From: Patagioenas fasciata
Lineage: Eukaryota; Chordata; Aves; Columbiformes; Columbidae
Direction: 5' to 3'
Length of the DNA: 64,000 nt
Assembly: GCF_037038585.1 (NCBI RefSeq)
Contig: NW_027288510.1
Location: 3,787,001 to 3,851,000 of the forward strand
In this document: positions 1 through 10,765 of the stretch, in pieces
Numbering within the stretch: position 1 is the first letter of the stretch
Layout of the letters: the number at the start of each line of letters is the position of its first letter
Notes under the pieces: generated by a model
What the model saw: only the letters and a program-made list of their open reading frames with translations
Told to the model about the DNA's origin: nothing
Database searches by the model: none
Program-made: the position numbers and the translations under genes

Positions 1-9
1 CTTTCCCAG

Positions 10-81
10 ACGGGAGCCTGGGGCTGTTTTGATGAATTTAACAGGATCTCAGTTGAGGTCCTTTCTGTGGTTGCTGTACAG
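10..81 (+). CDS. DNAH9: DNAH9 exon: AAA1 Walker B
   Basis: Exon between acceptor cccag and donor CAG|gtgagt, phase 0 at both ends, 24 codons. It encodes [17 protein letters not shown], the nearly invariant AAA1 Walker B region of dynein heavy chains; the DE pair takes part in ATP hydrolysis at the main motor site. The AAA1 P-loop must lie in an exon upstream of the window. Confidence 0.9.
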
Positions 82-2729
82 GTGAGTGGAGAAACACTCA
101 TAAATAAATACAAACAGAGCAGAGCCATTCTGCAGTCTTTGGAGCAAGGGTAAAAATGGCAATTGCATATTGCCGGTTTCAGTTCTGTGTATAGGCAGGT
201 GTGGGATTAGATCTCAAGATTAATCACATGAATATCACAGCACTGCCAAGATGTCGCAGTTACGTGCTGCAAAGATATTTGTCACTTTTCTTGCCCCAGT
301 TACAGCATTTGTGCCAAGACAATTCTTTGTAGCATCTTTTCCCAGACCACTACGCACCATGGCTCTGTACCTGTTCCTCCTCAGGAAAGCACTCGTGTCA
401 TTAATCTGCTGTGAGATAATTGCAGCACATCGTTTCAAGACAGAGAAGCTGCCTTGACTTGCGGCTGCTCAGTCTGCAATGTAGGGAATAATTTTCACAG
501 AGGGGAAGAGGGGTGTTTGGGGCAGATCCGCTGGACTTCTGGGGGTTCCTTATCACCCCTGGTCAGGCACAGGTTGTGTGTCATACTCAGGAAATGGGAA
601 TACATTCAGGATTAATTTTCTTAACCTGTCTCCAAAACTATATGGCTGTGGATTTAGTTCTGGTGTCTGTAACGACAGCTCTGCCAAGTGGCTTTGGAAG
701 GTATTCCTGGCCAACTGGCACCATTCCTTGGAGGAATGTGCGCAGCCCCGTGGTGCTCCCAAAAGCCAGCGTCAGCTGGTGACACTCGGGAGCTGGAATC
801 TGGGGCAGATCTGCGGCCCTTGCTGACGCGCTTGCCCAGGGTACCCTGACACCGTGGGATTAAACCTGGGACAGAGCTATTGGAGCGGTGCCCAGCTGGG
901 CATGGGTGTTTCCCCTGGCGAATGGTTTCTCATCTCCTCTGTAGTTTAGCTGCTCAGTGCATTGTGTTGGTGAGTCTCGTGTGAAGCGCAGCAGCATCCC
1001 TGGAGAAGGGCTGGAAGGGAGACTGGCCTCCCCATCGTGCCAGAAAGTCCTGTGCTCTCGTGCTTATATATATAATCTGTCACTTCGCGTCCTCCTTCCC
1101 CTCCTCTTACCAGCCCATGAGGAAACCTGGCATTATTTTATACAGGGGAAGCCTTGGGGGGCTTCAGTGCAGAAAACTGAGGTGCCAAAGTGCCCAAGTT
1201 CTTCAGGATCCAACTGTCAGCTGAGTGCGTGTTTTAGGATCCTAATATCTGATTGAGGTGCTGAATTGTTCCTGGACTCCCTTTTGGGCTCAGTGTTATA
1301 GAAAGATATAAAGCTCAGAAGTTTCTACACTTCTGTAAATGTTTCGGTCAAAGACATTGTTCTTAACCCCTCCATGAACTCCTCATTCTTCTCATCTGTT
1401 TCACTCATAATTGGTACCTTATGTGGCATCCCAGAGAAGCCCCAGGCAGGTACAAGAGTTTATGTATCATTCCCTCTCAATTTCTCTTCCGTCAGGTCCT
1501 AGTTTAAAGTTGTCATTGAAAAAAAGTCTTTGAGGATCTTGAAATAAAAAGGGAAGCTGAACAAAAGAAGCCCAGGAATGACTCAACTGCTCATGGTTCC
1601 CTCGCTCCTGGCTGGAGCGTGGCAGCTGAAGAAAGCGGCACGGCCGTCATTCCATCATGGTGTCTCCTGGCTGCTATTAGGAGTGTTACCATGGCGATGT
1701 TTAATTGGCTGTCTTACTCATGCAGCTGATGTCGATATGGTTCCTTACAGGGAAAAATTCGATTAATTGCTTTACTTTGAGATGGCAAACAGTAGTGAGG
1801 TTAGAGCGGTGAATAGAGAGAGATTTGCCCCTCGCTGAGGTGCTGTTTGCAGAGAGGTGAACTCTTCGGAAGGAGAGGAATGAGCAGAACAAAGCTGCAA
1901 TCAGGCAAATATAAAAAACAATATAATATTAGTGAGTGAAGGTGTTAGGAGAGGTTTTACAGCTTCTGCCTTCTGGTTTTGGTTTTAAATCAAACGTCTG
2001 ATGTCCCAAAATTTTAAAAGTGATATCAAGTGGTCAGTTTACAACTGAGCTGAGGCCAAGCTTATTGGGAGGTGCTACCCCTTCTCTGGGCCTGGTCAGG
2101 GAACGGAGCAGGCACAGGAGGGTTTTGGGATGTCCTGAAGAGCAACGCTGTGTGGGGAGAGGTGAGATGGGTAAAGGGAATAATGGGCCCATATTGTGAT
2201 AGACTTTGGGGAGTGCGTTTGGGTGTTGGCTGTGTTGTGGATACCTGTACTGCCCTGTGTCTCTCTCACACATCAGACCTCTGCTGGGCTGGCTGGTTCA
2301 GAGATGGTGGAGCCTCTGGTGGTGTTTTTGCTGTGAGATGTGCTGAGCAGTGTCCCACAGGTGATGTCAAAAGCCAAGGTGAATGCAGGCAGTGCTGGGG
2401 ACATTTCCCGCTCCTGAGTTGCTCTTCCTGACCCACGTTCATCATTGTCTCATGGAGCAAAGGTGTGAAGTCTTGCAACTCCTTTGCATTTTGACTTTCC
2501 ACTCTCTTCAGCTCTTTTTTCTGCTTTGCCAGAGTTTGACTGAGATGGGAAATTGATATTGCCATGCTGATGTACTCCAAACAGTGTATAAAGCTTTATG
2601 CTGCCGGTAAAAAATAAAACAGTGATTAGCCCCATTTGTCACGAGGCCAAGAGTAACGAAGGAAGCACCGTTGTCTGATGTGTTTTTCATAAGTGAACGC
2701 TGATACTATAGTACTGTCTTGATTTCTAG
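82..2729 (+). other. DNAH9 intron, no recognised feature
   Basis: Flanked by the exons at 10-81 and 2730-2887. Both strands show only short chance ORFs; no repeat family or RNA gene was recognised. Confidence 0.7.
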
Positions 2730-2887
2730 GTGAAGAGCGTGCAGGATGCAATACGGGAGAAGAAGAAATCCTTCCATTTTCTTGGAGAAGACATCAACTT
2801 AGTACCATCAGTAGGCATTTTCATCACCATGAACCCTGGTTACGCAGGGCGAACAGAGCTACCTGAGAATTTAAAAGCTCTCTTCAG
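2730..2887 (+). CDS. DNAH9: DNAH9 exon: AAA1 sensor region
   Basis: Acceptor ttctag, donor TTCAG|gtgagt; starts in phase 0 and leaves 2 nt of an Arg codon. It encodes [20 protein letters not shown] and then [17 protein letters not shown], the conserved AAA1 sensor-1 segment. The split Arg codon is completed by the next exon. No lesion seen. Confidence 0.92.
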
Positions 2888-3191
2888 GTGAGTCCAGGTC
2901 AGGGTTTGTGACCTGGCAGAAACTGTCTTTTGGAACATCCAGGCTCGACCTCATGTCCTTGGGGAATTCACTTGCACAGGGCATTCGCAGGTAGTTTAAG
3001 CCTTGCACAACAGGCCTGGGTCTGGGCACGCACAGGCAGGGCAAAGGAGCTCTGTCCCTTGTCGTGGGGAAGGCAGAGGGTGACCTGGCTCGTAAAAGAA
3101 GGCCTAGAAGATGAAGCTGCAAATGCGCTGCCTGTAAGACCTGTAGTCAAGAAATACTTGTTCTGCAATGCCTCCTCACCTGTCATTTTAG

Positions 3192-3330
3192 GCCGTGTGC
3201 GATGGTTGTGCCAGACTTTGAGCTGATCTGTGAAATTATGTTGGTGGCTGAGGGATTCATCGAGGCCCGGGTGTTAGCCAGGAAGTTCATTACTCTCTAC
3301 CAACTCTGCAAAGAGCTCCTGTCCAAGCAG
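3192..3330 (+). CDS. DNAH9: DNAH9 exon: end of AAA1 large subdomain
   Basis: Acceptor ttttag, donor AAGCAG|gtgagc. It encodes [20 protein letters not shown], then [21 protein letters not shown], typical of axonemal beta-type chains. It starts with the last base of a split Arg codon and ends in phase 0. Confidence 0.92.
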
Positions 3331-4534
3331 GTGAGCCTGGTTCTGTGGCTGAGTGGTATGATGAATCTCCAAAATCAGCAGAAACATGGCACTGTGCTGC
3401 TCAGCTCCATGGCTAACGTTTCACAGCTTTTATTTAATGGCTGCATTTGCACTGGCTGCTGGGGGAGGAGAGGGTTGGTGATCATCGGAGCAATAAAATT
3501 TTCAGACTGCTTTACTGGAGCATCTGCAGGGACAAAAGCATTTGACCAGCTGCATTAATGGGAGACCTTTCAGTGAGTTTAAATGACACCATGTTTGGGG
3601 TAGTATTCAGTGACCTTTTGCTTTCCAGTCTCTTCCTATTGATTCTCCTGCCTGCAAAGGGTTTATGGTGTCCCTCTCTGAGTTCAGCCTTAGGCTGGTT
3701 CCAGGTCTTGTTAGAGTTACTGTCAGTGCAAAGCAAATCAGATTTTTCCTTGTCATTATTTGTGTAGATCGAAGCTGGGTCCAGAGGAGACCTGAATCAG
3801 GATTCCTGATGATACAAACCTGATCTTGGCTGTGCCAGCATGAGGCTGGGTGGGATATGCTCTGTCGCAGAAACTTGGTGCTGTGCCTTGAGGGGCCTGG
3901 TGGAAGCCATGGCCTCCCACACAGAGCAGTCAGCTGTCGAGCTGTGCTCTGGAGGGTGTTAACAGGACAGAAATATGAACAGTTGTTTGTTGGCTTGAGA
4001 GTTCTTCTCATGCCGTTTTGTGGTACTTTTTCAGCAATGTCTTTACTGACCCCTTATTCCTGGACCTCCTCTGAGACCAAACAGGCTTGTCATCTTGTGA
4101 TGGGCAGGGTGGAGAAACTTGGGTCTTTGGGGCCTCATAATGGACTCACAAGCCTTTCACCTTGGTGGCTCCTGCAGATGCAGGGGGCTGGCTGGCCTTG
4201 CTATAGGTGCTTTATGATTTAGGTGAAACAAATTGCTTTGGTCTCTGGAGTGCAAATCCTGCTGCTGTCTTACTGCCAACTGTGAGCCCATGTGATGGTC
4301 TGAACAGCTGAATTATTTGACTCTTTAATACTGTCCCTGACGGGAATCTCACCTACTGAGATGGAAACCAGGTCACTCAGGCTGGAGAAGGTCTCTGGCC
4401 ACAATGCAAATAACAGATTTAGATGTATTTTCATTGCTTACTAGTCTGGCAGTTTGGGAATGGTGGTTCTTCACCCTACATGGTACTGTCTAAGCATAAA
4501 CTCATGCCTCTTTTTTTTTCTTCCTCTGGTGTAG
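3331..4534 (+). other. DNAH9 intron, no recognised feature
   Basis: Intron between two clear dynein exons. Nothing beyond chance ORFs and ordinary unique sequence was seen. Confidence 0.7.
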
Positions 4535-4822
4535 GATCACTACGACTGGGGCTTGCGTGCCATTAAGTCAGTGCTGGTTGTTGCTGGCTCCCTCAAGCGA
4601 GATGACCCAGAGCGACCCGAAGACCGGGTTCTGATGCGCTCTCTTCGTGACTTCAACATCCCCAAGATTGTGACGGATGATGTGCCGGTGTTTATGGGGC
4701 TGATTGGGAATCTATTCCCTGCACTGGATGTGCCTCGGAAGCGTGACCTGAATTTTGAGTCGTTTGTGAGGCAGGCTGTGCTGGACCTCCGGCTGCAGGC
4801 TGAGGACAACTTTGTGCTCAAA
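4535..4822 (+). CDS. DNAH9: DNAH9 exon: AAA1 small subdomain to AAA2
   Basis: A 96-codon exon, phase 0 at both ends, acceptor ggtgtag and donor AAA|gtaaga. It begins [20 protein letters not shown] and contains [20 protein letters not shown], the conserved AAA1 small subdomain and the link to AAA2. Confidence 0.93.
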
Positions 4823-5297
4823 GTAAGACCAAGAGATCTTCTGCTACACCCACGTCGCCATCAAATCGTTTGGGTTTTCTCAAACAGCTTTGCTTCTACA
4901 AAGAGAGCTCTGCACAGCATTGTCCTTGCAGGCAGATCTCGCTGGAGGGCAGTCAGCTGTGCTGGGTCTGAGGCAGCTGCACCTGCTCCTGAAGTCAGCA
5001 CTGGATCAGTCTCTGGGCTTCCAAAGGGGCCAACTTTTGTAGGCTCATGAAAGTGTAGCCCCTGGAGAGCAGGGCCTCATCAGGTGGTGGTTGTCAAGTA
5101 TAAACAGCGCTGAAAGTTTATCTGCAGGCTGAGGATTTCACCCATTGTGATTAGAGTGGCTGGACCAAACTCAATTGTCAAATCTGCTCGTGTCTCAGGG
5201 TCACGTCTTTCTAAAGAGGTGGCCCAGTGGGACCTATTTTATAGACCTGAACTTCAGTTTGGCATCTTTGTCTAAAATTTGGGAGTGTTTTTCTCAG

Positions 5298-5508
5298 GTG
5301 GTGCAGCTGGAGGAGTTGCTGACGGTCCGGCACTCTGTCTGCGTGGTGGGTAACGCGGGCACGGGCAAGTCTCAGGTGATGAGATCCCTGAACAGGACTT
5401 ACCAGATAATGAAGCGACGTCCTGTCTGGACAGACCTCAACCCCAAGGCAGTCACCAATGATGAGCTCTTTGGCATCATTAACCCAGCAACAAGAGAATG
5501 GAAAGACG
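5298..5508 (+). CDS. DNAH9: DNAH9 exon: AAA2 P-loop
   Basis: Acceptor tctcag, donor GACG|gtaaat, ends phase 1. It carries the AAA2 Walker A motif GNAGTGKS, then [19 protein letters not shown] and [11 protein letters not shown]. The [16 protein letters not shown] block is one of the main reasons for preferring DNAH9. Confidence 0.93.
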
Positions 5509-7778
5509 GTAAATGTCATTTCATGTCTGAAATATGTAGATAAAGACGGGTATTTTTAATGAATTTCCCGAGCAGCAGCAGGGTGACTGGTTCTTCATGT
5601 GCAGGTCTGAGAGCCCAGGTGCTTGTCTGCTGCCTACAGCCACATGACAGTTTGTTGTTGAAAGGATACACAGGATGTTTTAGCTCTTTGATCTTCAAAT
5701 GGGAAATATAGCATAAGCCTACTTGATCCTATTGCCCTAAGAATAATTTTAATGCCCATTAATACCAACACTTACCAGTTCCTAAGTGGGGCAGGCAGTT
5801 TTTGGGAGTTGGCTGGACCAGTGATGGAAGAGATGTCCCTCCTGCACTGTGGTGTGCACTGGGACCCCAAAAAATGTCCCATCCCCAGGTTTTCATTGCT
5901 GATAGCACGCACAGCAGCCTTAACGTCAGTTTTTCCACTCAGTATGGCTGCCCGATCTCTGTAGCACACCAGCGTTTGCCAAGCTGTTGATCCTGCTTAC
6001 TCCTGAGGAACATTTCAAACTTGCTGGAAGATTACAGAAAATCTGGAGTGGAAATGTTGGGTTGTGACTGATACATAAAGGCAGCTTCGATTTACGTGTG
6101 CGGCGGGTTTGGGAGGTGTGGGGGAGGTGAGGGAAGACATTACCATGAATCATCCACAGCAGCAGATGAGCTGCCACCCACCTCCCCTGGCCCCGCCATG
6201 GACCCTTCCCGACCCCCTGCTTTGCTCCAATGCCAGGTTAATTTCTTTCTAATTGTAATTAGGGAGCCTAAATCAAAGTGGCAGAGGGACGTGCAGGGTA
6301 CAGCCTGAACTGTGCAGACTGGCTGCAGCAGTGGCTGCAGATCGAGGGCAGCGGTGACACCGAACAGCAGGAGGGACATTTTACAGGTGACTGTCCAGTG
6401 GTTTCTGGCCTGCGATGGTTTAAATGAAATAGTGGCACTCCTCCCTGAGCTTTCAAGGCAGATATTTTCTGCAGTAACCATTCCTGAAAATGTTGTTTCA
6501 TGTTGTCAAAGACCAGCAAGGCAATCTTCACCACAGCCTAGCAAGAGGTGACCTGTTCCCTTACAGATCAGCCCCTGCTTTTCCGCTCCCCAGTTTTATC
6601 CTGTCACATTATCAGAAGTTGAGAAGGTCCTACATGTTAGGTGGTAAAAGGTCCCATATGGGAATCCCAAAAGTGTTCTTTGCAGAACAAAACTCTTCTT
6701 TTAAACCCCAAGAGAGCCGTGTGCTGTGGATGCACAAGGTCAGGACAGAGGCGCTTTCCTCTCCCCGCTGCCGCGGTGTATCCGAGGGAAGCCCTGATGC
6801 CCTGAGACAGCAACTGTTTCTGATGCTAATAATGTCGGAGTGGTTCCCAAGGCGTGTGTCCAACACGTAAGGAACTGGCTGGAGGCAGAGGCGCTGAAGC
6901 GTTATTTTTGTTGGCCCAGTCTCGGGATCACACACCTGTTCCAGGTGAGCCGTTCTGCATTTGCTGAGCACAAGCTTTGTCTTCAGTCAGATGGTGCCAC
7001 CAGCTGTTCCTGATCTGGATCACAAAGAAATAGCTTGTCCTGGAGAAAAAAAGAAAAAAAAAAGAGTTCTTGTCACAATTCACTGGAAGAGAGGCTTTTT
7101 TTTAATGTTTGCCTGATGTTTTCTCATGAAGACCAGCATCTCCCGAGGTATTTTCACATGTAGAGGAGAGCAATAGTTTTGTGGAGTTTTCATTTGCTCT
7201 GCAGTGCTGCTGCTCTATTCCCAGCCTTCGTGGTCTTCTTAACATTCATTATTTACTCCCCTTGAGACTCTGTATCCTCTCTCTCCTTGATTTTACCAAC
7301 ATTTTGTTCTGTCATTCAATGTCATTCTGTGCTTGTTCTCCCCTCAGTCTCACTAAAGCCATGACCCAGCGTTTAATGCATCTTGATTGCCCTGATATAC
7401 TTTGAGCCACAAAAAAATATTTATAAGGATTTCCTAGGCATATTCAGGTGGTTTTCTCTGCATTGTATAACTCATGCCGCCTTTTGCCTTTGAGTAGCTA
7501 CTCTACATTTTTCTTATCCCTTATGATTCTCGGTGGGAATGAAGCTCGTGCGTAGGTCTGCAATCATTTTCAGTAGTGATAACTGATAACCCTTTTTTCA
7601 CTTTAAAGCAAACTAGAACCGTATTGTGATATAGTAATATTTACGTATAGGCACATAGAGTTTTGCATGTTTGAGAGGAAAGCATTAATTAGAGTAATTT
7701 TTACTGTGTTGCTGGAGAAAACCGTTAGAGCAGGTGTCAAGTTCAGTGTTCATCACCATCTTCCTGTCACCCTCCCAG
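5509..7778 (+). other. DNAH9 intron, no recognised feature
   Basis: Unique sequence with a short A-rich run at about 7,043-7,063. No coding segment, repeat family or RNA gene recognised. The nearby introns 7907-8384 and 8494-9174 are likewise featureless apart from the TCTG run before exon 8385. Confidence 0.65.
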
Positions 7779-7906
7779 GCCTGTTTTCATCAATCATGCG
7801 AGAGCTGGCCAACATCACGCATGACGGTCCCAAGTGGATGGTACTAGATGGAGATATTGATCCAATGTGGATTGAGTCTCTTAATACTGTGATGGATGAT
7901 AATAAG
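7779..7906 (+). CDS. DNAH9: DNAH9 exon: AAA2 Walker B
   Basis: Acceptor tcccag, donor AATAAG|gtaatg, phase 1 in and 0 out. It encodes [19 protein letters not shown], then [20 protein letters not shown], the AAA2 Walker B segment nearly identical across axonemal heavy chains. Confidence 0.93.
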
Positions 7907-8384
7907 GTAATGAATATAAGTTAAAGAAGGAGATATTCTTTGACTGCATGGCATGGTTCAGCCTAAAAATGCAGATGCTGAAATAACACCTCCTAGAATA
8001 ATGCGGTTGTGTTTCTTCAGATACACCAAACAATATCACATATAGAAAATGGTGCATGAGGGGAAATAGCTCAAATCATGGTTTCATTGTAATTTCCCTT
8101 CCTGGAACTGGGCTCATGGATAATCACAGATGTCCTGATTGTAACTCCAGGCCCTTCAAAAATAGGGTGGGGTCATAATTCCACACCTTTTTCCGCCGCT
8201 CGAAGGGAGTGCTGTTCCTTTGAGTCATGGAAGACAGTTCTACTACCTGCTGGAAATCAGCTGCATTCCCTCAAGGAACTGTGCTGGCAGCAACCAAGCT
8301 TTTTAGTGCAAAGTGCTGAATGCTTTTCATTCCTGTTCCTGGGGAAGATGTCATTCTGTCTGTCTGTCTGTCTGCCCAATGCAG

Positions 8385-8493
8385 GTGCTGACCCTGGCGA
8401 GCAATGAGAGAATCCCTCTGAACCCAACGATGCGGTTGGTGTTTGAGATCAGCCACCTGCGCACAGCCACCCCAGCAACCGTGTCCCGAGCGG
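8385..8493 (+). CDS. DNAH9: DNAH9 exon: AAA2 sensor region
   Basis: Encodes [20 protein letters not shown] and [16 protein letters not shown]. The acceptor follows a short (TCTG)n run at about 8,357-8,374 that supplies pyrimidines upstream of gcag. Donor AGCGG|gtgagt, phase 1. Confidence 0.92.
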
Positions 8494-9174
8494 GTGAGTC
8501 CTGGCCTGAGCTCCGCACTGGGATTTGCCGTGAACCCAGGAGGATCTAGTGCCATTAACCAGTCTTCTGTTGGCCAACTTGACTCCTGTTGCAAGTACCC
8601 AACCTGAGATCACAGCGGCCGTGGGTGGACAGGGCAGGTTTCTGACAGACAAACTGAGGATCCTGACCCCAAATGCACATGTGGAGCTGTCATCATCCTG
8701 GAGATTTACCCAGAGCACTCTGACTGTTGGTGGGTGATCATGGCTTCAGCGTTGCTGAGTGCTCCTGTTGTGCAAAGCCCTTTGGATGGACTTTATGAGG
8801 AGAAGGACAGTATCTGTCTCAAAGAGTTCTTGATCTTCTGAAGAAGTGCATGAAGTATGGGAGAAGGGAATGGAGGTGTCCCCTAGTTTTACACATGGGG
8901 AAATGGGGCCCAGAGCAATGAAACTGCTCAGACAAGACAATGTTCTGAATTTAGGGCAAGGTCATGAAAAGCGCCGTGGTTTCAAGGGTGAAGTTTCTTC
9001 ACTGTTCATGTTTCTACTCTGCAGTGGGGCAGGAAAAGGGGGCAGGTAATGGGACGTCCCGTCATATTTGATAGGGTTTTAGTTGTGTGAAAGTACCTGG
9101 TAAACTCTGCTGGAAGAAAGGAACAGTTTCTGCTATGTCTTTACTATATGTTCTCTCTTACCCTGGGCCTAAAG

Positions 9175-9322
9175 GGATCCTGTACATCAACCCGTCGGAT
9201 CTGGGCTGGAATCCTCCAGTGAGCAGCTGGATCGACAGGCGAGAGATCCAGTCCGAAAGAGCCAACCTGACCATTTTGTTTGATAAGTACCTGCCCATTT
9301 GCCTGGACACCCTCAGAACAAG
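9175..9322 (+). CDS. DNAH9: DNAH9 exon: AAA2 small subdomain
   Basis: Acceptor taaag, donor ACAAG|gtacca. It encodes [20 protein letters not shown], then [20 protein letters not shown]. It leaves 2 nt of an Arg codon completed by the next exon. Confidence 0.92.
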
Positions 9323-10590
9323 GTACCATCTGATGAGTGATTGTGTCACCCGTGGTGAGGGCATGGGGACACCTGCCACTGTCCAGCCCAGCTGTGCTGC
9401 GCTGGGTTGTGCTGCACATGATCCTCCTTGCCCCTGGAAGCCCTGAGCATCATTGGCTTAAGCTCAGAGAACCAGCAGGGCGAGGTGGGCAAAGTGACGC
9501 TCCTGCCTGTATCGTGTTGGTCAGATCTGGTTTTCATCTGATTTTGATTTGATTTTTATTGTATTTCCTGTATCAACTCTCTATCTCTTGGAAAATAATT
9601 CCGGCAGATCCCAAAGAGAAAGCTTTTCAGCCTCCTGATGTGTCAGGCTAGACCTGAGCCCACTCCACAAGTTATTTTTCATTAAGAACTTGGGTATTTG
9701 GAAGGGTCCTAGTGCTTCTTGGCTTGATTTGGCTTTAAAGCAGTGTCCACAGGGAAGTCATGTGGTTCTTGCTTATCATCATGTGAAACCATTCTCTTTC
9801 TCATACTGTGGTGAGGACTGGCCAAAGCAGAGTCCCAGAAAACTTAAGGGAGCATCTCCCATCCTCTACTTGCTTCCTATAGTTGCACTTTCCTTTAAAA
9901 ACAAAAGAAAAATCAGTGAGCATGGGAGATGTCAGCCAAAAGGGGGATGTGTCAGAAGGGTCTGGAATCAGGACTTAAACATTGTGCTAGGGAACTTCTC
10001 TCTGTGGGACCAAGTTGGTTTTGACTGTTGGTAGCAAAGTCAATCGGACGTTTCCCATTCTGTTTGCTGAACATTGTCTCAGAGCGTGAAATCCACGGGA
10101 TTAGCTGCAGGCAACCCTGAGCTGAGTGTTTTGGTAGCTTGCTTAATTCAGAAATCGTAGAACCAACCTTTCAAATAGCTATAATTACTTTATGGAGGAC
10201 TTCAGTGCAGCTACAATATTAGTTTGGAATTCTGTAAGTGTAGCTTAAATGAATGTAAAATGGCAAGATGAAAGGGTTTATTTTATTACTCCTCTATTTG
10301 ACCGCTTTTGAACTCATCGTGCTCGCAGGAAATCATTGCCTTTAGCAAGTCTTCCATTCTGCTTCTTTCAAGAAGATCAAAGTTTTAAAATGCTTGAAAC
10401 TTCTGATTATTGTTATTACTTGTATATGTGCCGGTGCCAGCGGGTCTGAGTGTGAGAATGGGTGTTCTCTTTATTGTACCTGGGAATAGGACACATACCG
10501 CTGACAAGCAGAATGCCAGTATTCTGAAAGAGCATTTCTAGTCTTCCTGGGTTGTGATGGACGTATTGCTTTCTAATTTCCATCCCTTAG
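9323..10590 (+). other. DNAH9 intron, no recognised feature
   Basis: Intron between the AAA2 small-subdomain exon and the next exon. No recognisable element. Confidence 0.65.
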
Positions 10591-10765
10591 ATTTAAGAAG
10601 ATTATTCCCATTCCTGAACAGAGTATGGTTCAGATGTTGTGCTACCTCCTTGAATGTCTCCTGGCAGAGGAGAACACACCTCCTGACTGTCCCAAGGAGC
10701 TTTATGAACTTTACTTTGTCTTTGCTGCCGTCTGGGCCTTTGGTGGATCAATGTTTCGAGATCAG
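10591..10765 (+). CDS. DNAH9: DNAH9 exon: AAA2-AAA3 region
   Basis: Acceptor cccttag, donor GATCAG|gtaaga. It encodes [20 protein letters not shown] and then [20 protein letters not shown]. The [15 protein letters not shown] string favours DNAH9. Ends phase 0. Confidence 0.92.
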